This document shows, in pieces, positions 1 to 4,869 of a stretch of 6,394 nucleotides of DNA (within the stretch, counting starts at the first letter, position 1; each line of letters opens with the position of its first letter). The position numbers and the translations under genes are program-made. The notes below the pieces were generated by a model. The model searched no databases. It had not been told where the DNA came from and was given only the letters and a program-made list of their open reading frames with translations. Source of the stretch: CAZOHN01 sp964579325 (GTDB lineage: Bacteria; Pseudomonadota; Alphaproteobacteria; Rhodobacterales; Rhodobacteraceae); the NCBI GenBank assembly GCA_964579325.1, contig CAZOHN010000205.1, positions 1 through 6,394 of the forward strand, in the 5' to 3' direction.

Positions 1-365
1 CCGGTCTGGCCCTGGGTGACGCCGTCGCACATCGCCGGCACCCCGCCCGCGACCTGCGCGGTTCCACCGGCCCGGCGCGCGGCGGCGCGGATCAGGTCGG
101 GGAAGCGCTCGTACGGCTGATGCGCGGACAGCATGTCGTTGTAGGCGGTCACGATCCCGAGGTTCGGCGCCTTCCCTTCCGCCAGCGGGGCCTTGTCCGC
201 CCCCATCGCAGCATAGGCGTGGGCCTGGTTGCCGCAGGACAGATGCGCCCGCGCGACGCCCGCGTCGGCCGCCGCCGCGATGCGGGACATATAGCCCTCC
301 CGGCGGTCGCGGCTTCTGGCGACGATGCGGGCGGTGACGGCTTCGAGGGTCGGGTTCAGGGCCAT
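1..365 (-). CDS. edd: 6-phosphogluconate dehydratase, N-terminal part (cut by window edge)
   Basis: This enzyme dehydrates 6-phosphogluconate to 2-keto-3-deoxy-6-phosphogluconate in the cytoplasm, the first dedicated step of the Entner-Doudoroff pathway. About 121 residues are visible of a family usually near 600. The match rests on Edd-like blocks: SCGNQAHAYAAM (residues 43-54), an AYNDMLSAHQPYE block (about 74-86) and QVAGGVPAMCDGVTQGQ (104-120). The IlvD/Edd family carries an iron-sulfur cluster; Cys113 in the MCDG motif is a probable ligand. The ATG at 365-363 is chosen because AAGGA (378-374) lies 8 bases upstream and because the reading starts, like E. coli Edd, just before an RIxxRSR segment. 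The gene reads leftward and no partner (eda, zwf, pgl) is visible. Control is probably by a LacI-family protein at the palindrome 415-426. Identification is secure; completeness downstream cannot be judged. Confidence 0.96.
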   Translation of the reverse strand, partial: MALNPTLEAVTARIVARSRDRREGYMSRIAAAADAGVARAHLSCGNQAHAYAAMGADKAPLAEGKAPNLGIVTAYNDMLSAHQPYERFPDLIRAAARRAGGTAQVAGGVPAMCDGVTQGQT

Positions 366-404
366 GGGGCCGGTCCTTGCTGCTGGTCTTTCGGGTTTGC
401 CGGC

Positions 405-433
405 ATGATAGTCAGTTAGCGCTAACAAGTCCA
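405..433 (-). promoter_or_regulatory. Probable sigma-70-type promoter of edd
   Basis: Reading leftward, TGGACT (433-428) is a 4/6 match to the -35 box and TATCAT (410-405) is a 5/6 match to the -10 box, with exactly 17 bases between them. Transcription would begin near 398, giving a leader of about 33 bases before the edd start. The spacer is almost filled by a perfect palindrome, which fits a repressible promoter. The -35 box is weak and the call is by eye. Confidence 0.55.
415..426. promoter_or_regulatory. LacI-family operator, CceR-like, in the edd promoter
   Basis: GTTAGCGCTAAC is a perfect 12-bp palindrome with the central CG and TTAGCGCTAA core typical of LacI-family operators. In Rhodobacter sphaeroides the LacI-family regulator CceR is described as repressing Entner-Doudoroff genes and responding to 6-phosphogluconate, the substrate of Edd. 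Position (between -35 and -10), symmetry and target gene all agree with such a repressor site. The regulator gene is not in this window, so naming CceR is inference; another sugar-acid LacI regulator is possible. Confidence 0.7.
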
Positions 434-496
434 TGGCGCGCCGAGGCGACGCATGCAGAAGCCTTGCCTGTGGTGCATGGCGGGGCTTCCCAAGCG

Positions 497-511
497 GGTC
501 TGGTCCAGACC
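497..511. repeat. Inverted repeat, 7-bp arms with 1-base centre
   Basis: The arms GGTCTGG and CCAGACC flank a single T at 504. A one-base centre cannot form an RNA hairpin well, so if it has a function it is more likely a dimeric protein binding site. It lies about 90 bases upstream of the small gene at 600-770 and 64 bases upstream of the edd -35 box. No known operator was recognised. Confidence 0.4.
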
Positions 512-550
512 GTCCGCCACGCCCAGTTTAGCACGCAGGGAGACCCGCAC

Positions 551-565
551 GGTCCGCAACGGACC
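551..565 (+). repeat. Short inverted repeat in the leader of the small gene
   Basis: GGTCCG (551-556) and CGGACC (560-565) are perfect complements around CAA. The repeat ends 21 bases before the AAGGAG ribosome binding site of the gene at 600. It could fold in the transcript as a small stem or act as a DNA site. No U-tract follows, so it is not called a terminator. Confidence 0.3.
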
Positions 566-599
566 AAGGCCGGAACAGGCACCGGCAAGGAGACGCACA

Positions 600-770
600 A
601 TGGCCAAGGCCAAGACTACCACCGACCTCTACCCCGACACCGTCGACCACTACGCCATCGAATGCGAGGCGCGGCGGCTGCGCGCCGAGACGATCTCGGC
701 CCTCTTCACCGCTCTCGTCGCCCGCCTGTCGGGTCGGCCGGTTCCGGCTGGGCGCGGCCGCACGGCCTGA
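600..770 (+). CDS. Small hypothetical protein, 56 residues
   Basis: Function is not recognised. The ATG at 600 is chosen over the in-frame ATGs at 453 and 477 because AAGGAG (587-592) sits 7 bases upstream, and because the sequence before it reads as Arg/Pro-rich noncoding DNA. The protein begins MAKAKTTTDLYPDTVDHYAIE, then has a probable amphipathic helix (about residues 20-43, ECEARRLRAETISALFTALV) and a short Arg/Gly/Pro tail. The I-E-x-E-A-x-x-L-R-A-E pattern resembles short uncharacterised proteins common in Rhodobacteraceae (I recall an RSP_7527-type family); this link is from memory and uncertain. There is no signal peptide, membrane segment or cysteine pair. It is probably a monocistronic gene ending at the hairpin 776-804. 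Coding status is supported by the ribosome binding site and by a composition less Arg/Pro-rich than the upstream frame. Confidence 0.62.
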   Translation: MAKAKTTTDLYPDTVDHYAIECEARRLRAETISALFTALVARLSGRPVPAGRGRTA

Positions 771-775
771 TGTGA

Positions 776-804
776 CGCGCGCCCCCTTTCGCGGGGGGCG
801 CGCG
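776..804 (+). terminator. GC-rich hairpin after the small gene (possible terminator)
   Basis: An 11-bp perfect stem (776-786 with 794-804, all G/C) encloses a 7-base loop. It begins 5 bases after the stop codon of the 56-residue protein and ends 17 bases before the methyltransferase start at 822. The stability suits an intrinsic terminator, but no T-run follows, so termination may be partial. It could instead protect the 3' end of the small mRNA or lower translation of the next gene, which has only a weak GGGGG-type ribosome binding site. Confidence 0.5.
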
Positions 805-821
805 CGGCGTAAGCGGGGGCC

Positions 822-2033
822 ATGACCGACAGCACGACCGACAGAACCCGCCCCACCATCCGGCTCAAGCCCGAAACCGACGCCCGCCGCCTGCGGCACG
901 GGCACCCCTGGGCCTACGACAACGAGGTGGTGACCGACCGCCGCACGAAGGCGCTCGCCCCCGGCACCATCGCGGTGCTCGAGGATGCCGGCCGCACACC
1001 GATCGGCCTCGTTGCGGTCAACCCTGCATCGAAGCTGCTCGCGCGCATGCTCGACCGCGATCCCGAGGCCATCGTGGACCGCGCCTGGATCGCCGCGCGG
1101 CTGCGGGTGGCGCTGGCGTTGCGCGAACGGCTCTATCCCGGCCCGCACTACCGCCTCGTCCATGCCGAGGCGGACGGTTTCCCCGGTGTCGTCATCGACC
1201 GCTTCGGAGACGTCGCCGTGTTCCAGCCGAACGCCGCCTGGGCCGATGTGCTGTCGGAGGATTTCGCAGCGGCGCTGATCGAGGTGGCGGGCGTCACGAC
1301 GGTGGTGAAGAACGGCACTGGCCGCGCGCGGGTGCTCGAAGGGTTGCCGGAGGAGACGGCCGTTCTGGTGGGAGAGGCGCCCGGCGTGATCGACGTGCCG
1401 ATGAACGGCGCGATCTACCGGGCCGACCTCATGGGCGGCCAGAAGACCGGGCTCTATTTCGACCAACGCGACAACCACGCCTTCGTGGCGCGGCTGGCCC
1501 AGGGGGCGCGGGTTCTCGACGTCTTTTCGCATGTCGGCGGCTTCGCACTGGCTGCGCTGGCCGGTGGCGCGGCCTCGGCCCTTGCGGTGGACGGATCGGC
1601 CCCGGCGCTGACGCTGGCGGCCGAGGGGGCCGTGCGCACCGGCGTTGCCGACCGCTTCGCGACGCGGCAGGGCGATGCCTTCGACGTCCTTGGCGCACTA
1701 GCATCCGAAGGCGCGCGCTTCGACCTCGTGGTCTGCGACCCGCCTGCCTTCGCGCCCTCGAAACCCGCCCTCGAAGCGGGCCTGCGCGCCTACGAGAAAG
1801 TCGCGCACAAGGCCGCACCGCTGGTCGAGACGGGGGGATTCCTCACGCTCTGCTCCTGTAGCCATGCCGCCGACCTCGCGAAGTTCCGCCTTGCCTGCGT
1901 CCGGGGCATCGGCCGGGCCGGGCGGCAGGCGCAGTTGATCCACACCGGCTTCGCCGGCCCCGACCACCCGCTGCACCCGGCCTTGCCGGAATCGGGATAC
2001 CTCAAGGCGCTGACCTTCAGGATCACCGCGTGA
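822..2033 (+). CDS. rlmI: 23S rRNA (cytosine-C5) methyltransferase, RlmI-like
   Basis: Class I SAM-dependent RNA methyltransferase of the RlmI/YccW group; E. coli RlmI makes m5C1962 in 23S rRNA. The length, 403 residues, is close to E. coli RlmI (396). The N-terminal part (about 11-80) fits a PUA RNA-binding domain with an RHGHPWAYDNEV segment. A linker (about 108-128) holds HAEADGFPGVVIDRFGD. GGQKTGLYFDQRDN (205-218) precedes SAM-binding motif I, VLDVFSHVGGFALAA (231-245). An acidic end of strand 2 is at AVDGS (255-259). Motif IV is CDPPAFAPSK (305-314) and motif VI is LCSCSH (343-348), whose Cys346 aligns with the conserved FSCS cysteine. The C-terminal SGYLKA matches the family's EGLYLKG. 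The first ten residues come from a 12-base tandem repeat (824-847, near-perfect), so the extreme N-terminus is poorly constrained. The PIN gene overlaps its stop. The family is secure; the exact rRNA target is inferred. Confidence 0.9.
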   Translation: MTDSTTDRTRPTIRLKPETDARRLRHGHPWAYDNEVVTDRRTKALAPGTIAVLEDAGRTPIGLVAVNPASKLLARMLDRDPEAIVDRAWIAARLRVALALRERLYPGPHYRLVHAEADGFPGVVIDRFGDVAVFQPNAAWADVLSEDFAAALIEVAGVTTVVKNGTGRARVLEGLPEETAVLVGEAPGVIDVPMNGAIYRADLMGGQKTGLYFDQRDNHAFVARLAQGARVLDVFSHVGGFALAALAGGAASALAVDGSAPALTLAAEGAVRTGVADRFATRQGDAFDVLGALASEGARFDLVVCDPPAFAPSKPALEAGLRAYEKVAHKAAPLVETGGFLTLCSCSHAADLAKFRLACVRGIGRAGRQAQLIHTGFAGPDHPLHPALPESGYLKALTFRITA

Positions 2034-2575
2034 AGGCTGTCCTCGACGCCTGCGTGCTGTATCCCACGGTCCTGCGCGAGGTGTTGCTGGGCGTTGCGTC
2101 GGAGGGGCTGTTCGAACCGCTCTGGTCGGCGCGGCTCCTTGAGGAATGGGCGCGTGCGGCCGGCAAGCTCGGGCCTGCCGCCGAAGCGCAGGCGCGGGGT
2201 GAAATCGCGCTCGTGCGCGCCCGCTGGCCGCGCGCCGAGGTGCCGGTCGCGCCCGACCTCGAAGCACGGCTCTGGCTGCCCGACCCCGCCGACGTTCACG
2301 TCCTCGCGGCGGCCATCGCCGGGTCGGCCGAGGTGATCGTGACCTTCAACGCGCAGGACTTTCCGCGCAACCTGCTGGCCGAGGAGGGGATCGGGCGCTC
2401 CGACCCCGACGGGTTCCTGCTCGACCTGAGCGCGCGAGATGCGGGCGCTGTTTCGCGCGCGGCCGAAAGGGTCAGGGCGGAAGCCGAGCGCTTGTCGGGC
2501 GCGCCGTGGGACATTCGTCGCCTGATGAAGAAGGCCGGGCTCCCGCGGCTGGGAAAGGCGCTGGCGGCGGGCTGA
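2030..2575 (+). CDS. PIN-domain protein (probable ribonuclease), RSP_2648-like
   Basis: This 181-residue protein has a PIN nuclease fold; such proteins cut RNA using Mg2+/Mn2+ held by acidic residues. The N-terminal strand VLDACVLYP (4-12) carries the first Asp (D6). Further candidates are E38/E39 (LLEEWARA), D85/D88 (DPADVHVLAAAI) and N107/D110 in VTFNAQDFP. This order matches PIN_3-type proteins, and Rhodobacteraceae have a named RSP_2648 family of this kind. A charged C-terminal helix (about 137-156) follows. The start is GTG at 2030, whose GTGA overlaps the methyltransferase stop, indicating translational coupling; no separate ribosome binding site is evident. No antitoxin-like small gene lies next to it, so a classic VapBC toxin role is not supported by context. 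Pairing with an rRNA methyltransferase suggests, without proving, a role in rRNA or ribosome handling. Confidence 0.85.
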   Translation: MKAVLDACVLYPTVLREVLLGVASEGLFEPLWSARLLEEWARAAGKLGPAAEAQARGEIALVRARWPRAEVPVAPDLEARLWLPDPADVHVLAAAIAGSAEVIVTFNAQDFPRNLLAEEGIGRSDPDGFLLDLSARDAGAVSRAAERVRAEAERLSGAPWDIRRLMKKAGLPRLGKALAAG

Positions 2576-2583
2576 TCAGCCCG
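2568..2583. terminator. 16-bp palindrome holding both convergent stop codons
   Basis: CGGGCTGATCAGCCCG is a perfect palindrome. Its centre TGATCA supplies the TGA of the PIN gene (2573-2575) and, on the other strand, the TGA of the M48 peptidase gene (2578-2576). Each gene therefore ends in GGC-TGA, and there is no intergenic base. A hairpin here could act as a bidirectional transcript end, but no T-runs flank it, so terminator function is uncertain. Confidence 0.45.
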
Positions 2584-3289
2584 GCGGCAGGGCCGGGCCC
2601 ACAGCGGTCCACTTGGCTTCCAGCGCCTCGATTGCCCCGATCCGCTCGTCCACCTTGGGGTGCGACAGAAGCCACGCGGGCATCGCTCCGGCCCGCGACT
2701 TTGTCAGGTCTTCCAGCTTGCGGAACAGCGATTTCTGCGGCCCGGTTCCGATCCCGGCCTTGGTGAGAAGGGCGGCGGCATAGGCATCCGCCTCGTACTC
2801 GTCGTTGCGCGACATGCGCGCCGCAACGAGGCTGGTGAGTGCGTTCGCGATGATCACCCCGATCCCCGGCAGGAAGCGCGACAGGAACAGCGCGAGCGCT
2901 GTGCGCACCGCGTTCTGGCCCGAGAAGTCGATCATCCGCCGGCGGGTATGGCCAAGTGCTACGTGGCCCAACTCATGCGCGATCACGCTTGCCATCTCCT
3001 CGGCGCTCACGTCGCCCTGCCGGTAACGCTCGTAGAAGCCGCGCGTCAGGAAAATGCGGCCATCGGGCGCTGCGAGACCATTCACCGGGTCGATCTCGTA
3101 GATATGGACCTTGATCCGGTCGAGGTCGAGCGCAGTCGCCAGCCGGTCGGTCATCACCTTGAGGCGCGGATCGGCCAGCAGGGTCGAGCGCGCGTCAAGC
3201 TCCTTCGCGGTCCGCCAGACCGAGAAACGCCACATGACGAGGGCGTAGAGGGCGGCGAGCAGGGCCGGGATGAGGAGGGCGCGAAGCAT
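2576..3289 (-). CDS. M48 family zinc metallopeptidase, membrane-anchored
   Basis: Probable zinc endopeptidase of the M48 (HtpX/BepA/Ste24-like) family, associated with envelope protein quality control. With the ATG at 3289 it has 237 residues. Residues 3-20 form a hydrophobic N-terminal anchor or uncleaved signal, followed by RFSVWRTAKELDARSTLLADP. The zinc site is HELGH (105-109), with a third ligand expected from E164 in NDEYEADAYA (162-171). A second hydrophobic stretch (about 130-155, ALALFLSRFLPGIGVIIANALTSL when split) may be a membrane segment or hairpin. SHPKVDERIGAIEAL near the C-terminus is the usual M48 HP...ERI motif. Upstream in-frame starts at 3337 (GTG) and 3316 (ATG) lie inside the hairpin 3305-3339 and would add a polar extension before the anchor, so 3289 is preferred, although its ribosome binding site is weak. 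Family is secure; substrate unknown. It lacks the TPR domain of BepA. Confidence 0.93.
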   Translation of the reverse strand: MLRALLIPALLAALYALVMWRFSVWRTAKELDARSTLLADPRLKVMTDRLATALDLDRIKVHIYEIDPVNGLAAPDGRIFLTRGFYERYRQGDVSAEEMASVIAHELGHVALGHTRRRMIDFSGQNAVRTALALFLSRFLPGIGVIIANALTSLVAARMSRNDEYEADAYAAALLTKAGIGTGPQKSLFRKLEDLTKSRAGAMPAWLLSHPKVDERIGAIEALEAKWTAVGPALPPG

Positions 3290-3304
3290 GGGTTGAATAT
3301 GGAG

Positions 3305-3339
3305 CGGTGGCCTCATCCCGACAAGGGCGGAGGCCACCG
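3305..3339 (-). terminator. Strong hairpin between aminotransferase and M48 genes
   Basis: CGGTGGCCTC (3305-3314) and GAGGCCACCG (3330-3339) form a perfect 10-bp stem around 15 bases, with an inner CCC/GGG pairing (3317-3319 with 3325-3327). It begins 20 bases after the aminotransferase stop (minus strand) and ends 15 bases before the M48 start. It is probably the aminotransferase terminator, though only a mild AT-rich stretch (CATATTC) follows rather than a T-run. It could also modulate M48 translation. Confidence 0.55.
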
Positions 3340-3359
3340 TTGTGATCCCGCTTGTGCGG

Positions 3360-4760
3360 TCACATCATCGTCGCCTGCACCTCTGCGATGGCTTCGTCGA
3401 GGATGTCGAACATCGTGTCGATCTGGGCCGTCGTTATGACAAGCGGCGGAGAGAACACGCACATGTTCAGGATCGGCCGGACGATCAGCCCCCGCGCCTC
3501 GCAGGCGGCATCCACGCGCTTGCCGAATTCGAGGTCGATGGCCAGCCGCTTTTCCTCCGCGAGGTCAGGCCGCGAGATGCCCTCGACGCAGCCCAGAAGC
3601 CCCATGCCGCGGGTGTCGCCCACGATCTCGTGGCGGCCAAGGGCGTGGAGCCGTGCCTGGAAGTGCGGCGTGATCGCCCGGACATGCTCCAGCAGTCCCT
3701 CGCGCTCGATGATCTCGATGTTCTTCAACGCGGCCGCACAGCAGACCGGGTGGCCCGAATAGGTATAGCCGTTCTTGAACATCACCCCGTCCCGGTCGGG
3801 CCCGGAAATCTCGTCGAGAAGCCGGTCCGAGACGATCGCCGCGCCAAGCGGCAGGTAGCCCGAGGTCAGGCCCTTGGCGCAGGTGATGATGTCGGGGACG
3901 ACGCCGAAAACGGCCTCCGAGGCGAACCAGTGGCCCAGCCGGCCAAAGCCCGTCACCACCTCGTCGGCGATGAACAGGATGTCGTTCTCGGCGCAGAGCG
4001 CCCGGCAACGAGCGAAGTAGCCGTCGGGCGGCACGATCACGCCACCCGAAGCCAGGATCGGCTCGGCGATGAAGGCGGCGATGCGGTCGGCGCCTTCCTC
4101 ACGGATCGCGCGGGCGAGGTCCTCGACCTTGGCGTCGCCCCAGTCTGCCAGCGTCATGTCCTCGGGGCGGTGCAGCGGGTTCACGTCTGGCAAGAAGCGT
4201 ACCAGATCGCGGGCCATGTCCATCGGGCTGTCGAAGCGGTCCTTTCCGGTGACGGAGGCCGCGAGGTAGGTCGACCCATGATAACCGCGCTCGCGCGCGA
4301 GGAAGAGCTTCTTGCCGGGCCGGCCCCGCAGGTTGTTGTAGAACTGTGCGAACCTCAGCGCGGTGTCGACGGCCGAGGAGCCGCCTGTGGTGAAGAACAC
4401 CGAGTTCAGGTCGCCCGGCGCCATTGCCGCCAGCTTGCGGGCCAGAACGGCAGAGGGTTCCGAGGCGAAGGTCCAGGGGCTGTGGTAGGCCAGCCGCAAA
4501 GCCTGAGCCCCGATCGCCTCGGCCATCTCGCGCCGCCCGTAGCCGATCTGGACGCACCACATGCCGCCCGGCCCGTCGATGAAGCGCCGGCCCTCGGCAT
4601 CTACCAGATGGATGCCGTCACCGCCGGCGGCCACCATCCGGTCGGCGTCATCGGGTCCCATGTCCTCCCAAGGGTGCAGAAAATGGTCATTGTCCCAGCG
4701 CCGGATCGCGGCGCGGGCATGTGCCGTGAGGGCGGGCGGGGTGGCCTGGTCGAGCGACAT
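3360..4760 (-). CDS. Class III PLP-dependent aminotransferase (omega-transaminase type)
   Basis: Cytoplasmic PLP enzyme that probably moves an amino group from an amine or omega-amino acid to pyruvate or another keto acid. With the ATG at 4760 it has 466 residues, normal for the class. Visible sites are HFLHPWEDM (26-34); the phosphate-binding loop TTGGSSAVDTAL (124-135); RGYHGSTY (158-165), whose Tyr160 would stack on PLP; IADEVVTGFGR (264-274) with Asp266 for the pyridine nitrogen; and CAKGLTSGYLPLGA (294-307) with Schiff-base Lys296. R428 in LIVRPI is placed like the conserved substrate-carboxylate arginine. The loop GGSSA differs from the commoner SGSEA form. A TTG at 4790 is in frame but lies inside the operator palindrome, so ATG 4760 is preferred. 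The gene is divergent from a BetI-like regulator that probably controls it. Taurine-, putrescine- or beta-alanine-type substrates are all possible; the sequence alone does not decide. Confidence 0.93.
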   Translation of the reverse strand: MSLDQATPPALTAHARAAIRRWDNDHFLHPWEDMGPDDADRMVAAGGDGIHLVDAEGRRFIDGPGGMWCVQIGYGRREMAEAIGAQALRLAYHSPWTFASEPSAVLARKLAAMAPGDLNSVFFTTGGSSAVDTALRFAQFYNNLRGRPGKKLFLARERGYHGSTYLAASVTGKDRFDSPMDMARDLVRFLPDVNPLHRPEDMTLADWGDAKVEDLARAIREEGADRIAAFIAEPILASGGVIVPPDGYFARCRALCAENDILFIADEVVTGFGRLGHWFASEAVFGVVPDIITCAKGLTSGYLPLGAAIVSDRLLDEISGPDRDGVMFKNGYTYSGHPVCCAAALKNIEIIEREGLLEHVRAITPHFQARLHALGRHEIVGDTRGMGLLGCVEGISRPDLAEEKRLAIDLEFGKRVDAACEARGLIVRPILNMCVFSPPLVITTAQIDTMFDILDEAIAEVQATMM

Positions 4761-4777
4761 GGGACTCACATGGATAA

Positions 4778-4791
4778 ATTGAGCGCTCAAT
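4778..4791. promoter_or_regulatory. TetR/BetI-type operator between aminotransferase and regulator genes
   Basis: ATTGAGCGCTCAAT is a perfect 14-bp palindrome. BetI-type regulators bind ATTGAAC/GTTCAAT-like palindromes, and this differs only near the centre (AGCGCT in place of AACGTT). It lies directly downstream of the minus-strand -10 box and covers the expected aminotransferase transcription start, so binding should block that promoter. The divergent BetI-like gene at 4870 is the obvious candidate binder. This assignment is inference from position and symmetry. Confidence 0.72.
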
Positions 4792-4792
4792 C

Positions 4793-4821
4793 AAACTATC
4801 CTGCGGACCGCCCATTGACAA
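4793..4821 (-). promoter_or_regulatory. Probable promoter of the aminotransferase gene
   Basis: On the minus strand TTGTCA (4821-4816) matches 5/6 of the -35 consensus. It is followed after 17 bases by TAGTTT (4798-4793), a poor 3/6 -10 match. Transcription would start near 4786, in the middle of the palindrome, leaving a leader of about 26 bases. A weak -10 box may mean an activator or another sigma factor takes part. Confidence 0.45.
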
Positions 4822-4842
4822 GCGCCCCGGCCACGCAATGCT
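4815..4842 (+). promoter_or_regulatory. Probable promoter of the TetR-family regulator
   Basis: A perfect TTGACA -35 box (4815-4820) is followed after 16 bases by AATGCT (4837-4842), a 3/6 -10 match. It overlaps the minus-strand -35 box by five bases, so the two polymerases would compete. The 14-bp operator lies about 24 bases upstream of this -35 box, so autoregulation is possible but less direct than repression of the aminotransferase. Confidence 0.45.
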
Positions 4843-4869
4843 TGCCGTCGACGGAGCAAAGGAGAAGCC

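Noticed and set aside
453..599. N-terminal extension of the 56-residue protein to ATG 453
   Set aside because: The added 49 residues are Arg/Pro-rich with no motif, cross both inverted repeats, and lack the strong ribosome binding site seen before ATG 600.
824..847. 12-base near-perfect tandem repeat (GACCGACAGCAC / GACCGACAGAAC)
   Set aside because: It has only two copies, lies within the unconserved N-terminal tail of the methyltransferase and keeps the frame; probably slippage without function.
528..1532. A 334-codon open frame on the minus strand opposite the methyltransferase
   Set aside because: It mirrors the codons of the RlmI-like gene and also crosses the hairpin and the small gene; low-complexity His/Arg/Gly-rich shadow.
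2030..2575. PIN protein as a VapC toxin of a toxin-antitoxin pair
   Set aside because: No small antitoxin-like gene lies upstream or downstream: the upstream partner is a 403-residue methyltransferase and the downstream gene converges.
4763..4767. GANTC (CcrM-type methylation) sites at 4763-4767 and 5618-5622 in gene leaders
   Set aside because: Such 5-base sites occur by chance, and others lie inside coding sequence; two leader copies do not show regulation.
4761..4790. TTG at 4790 as the aminotransferase start
   Set aside because: It lies inside the 14-bp operator, at or near the predicted transcription start, and adds ten unlikely residues; ATG 4760 gives a family-like N-terminus.
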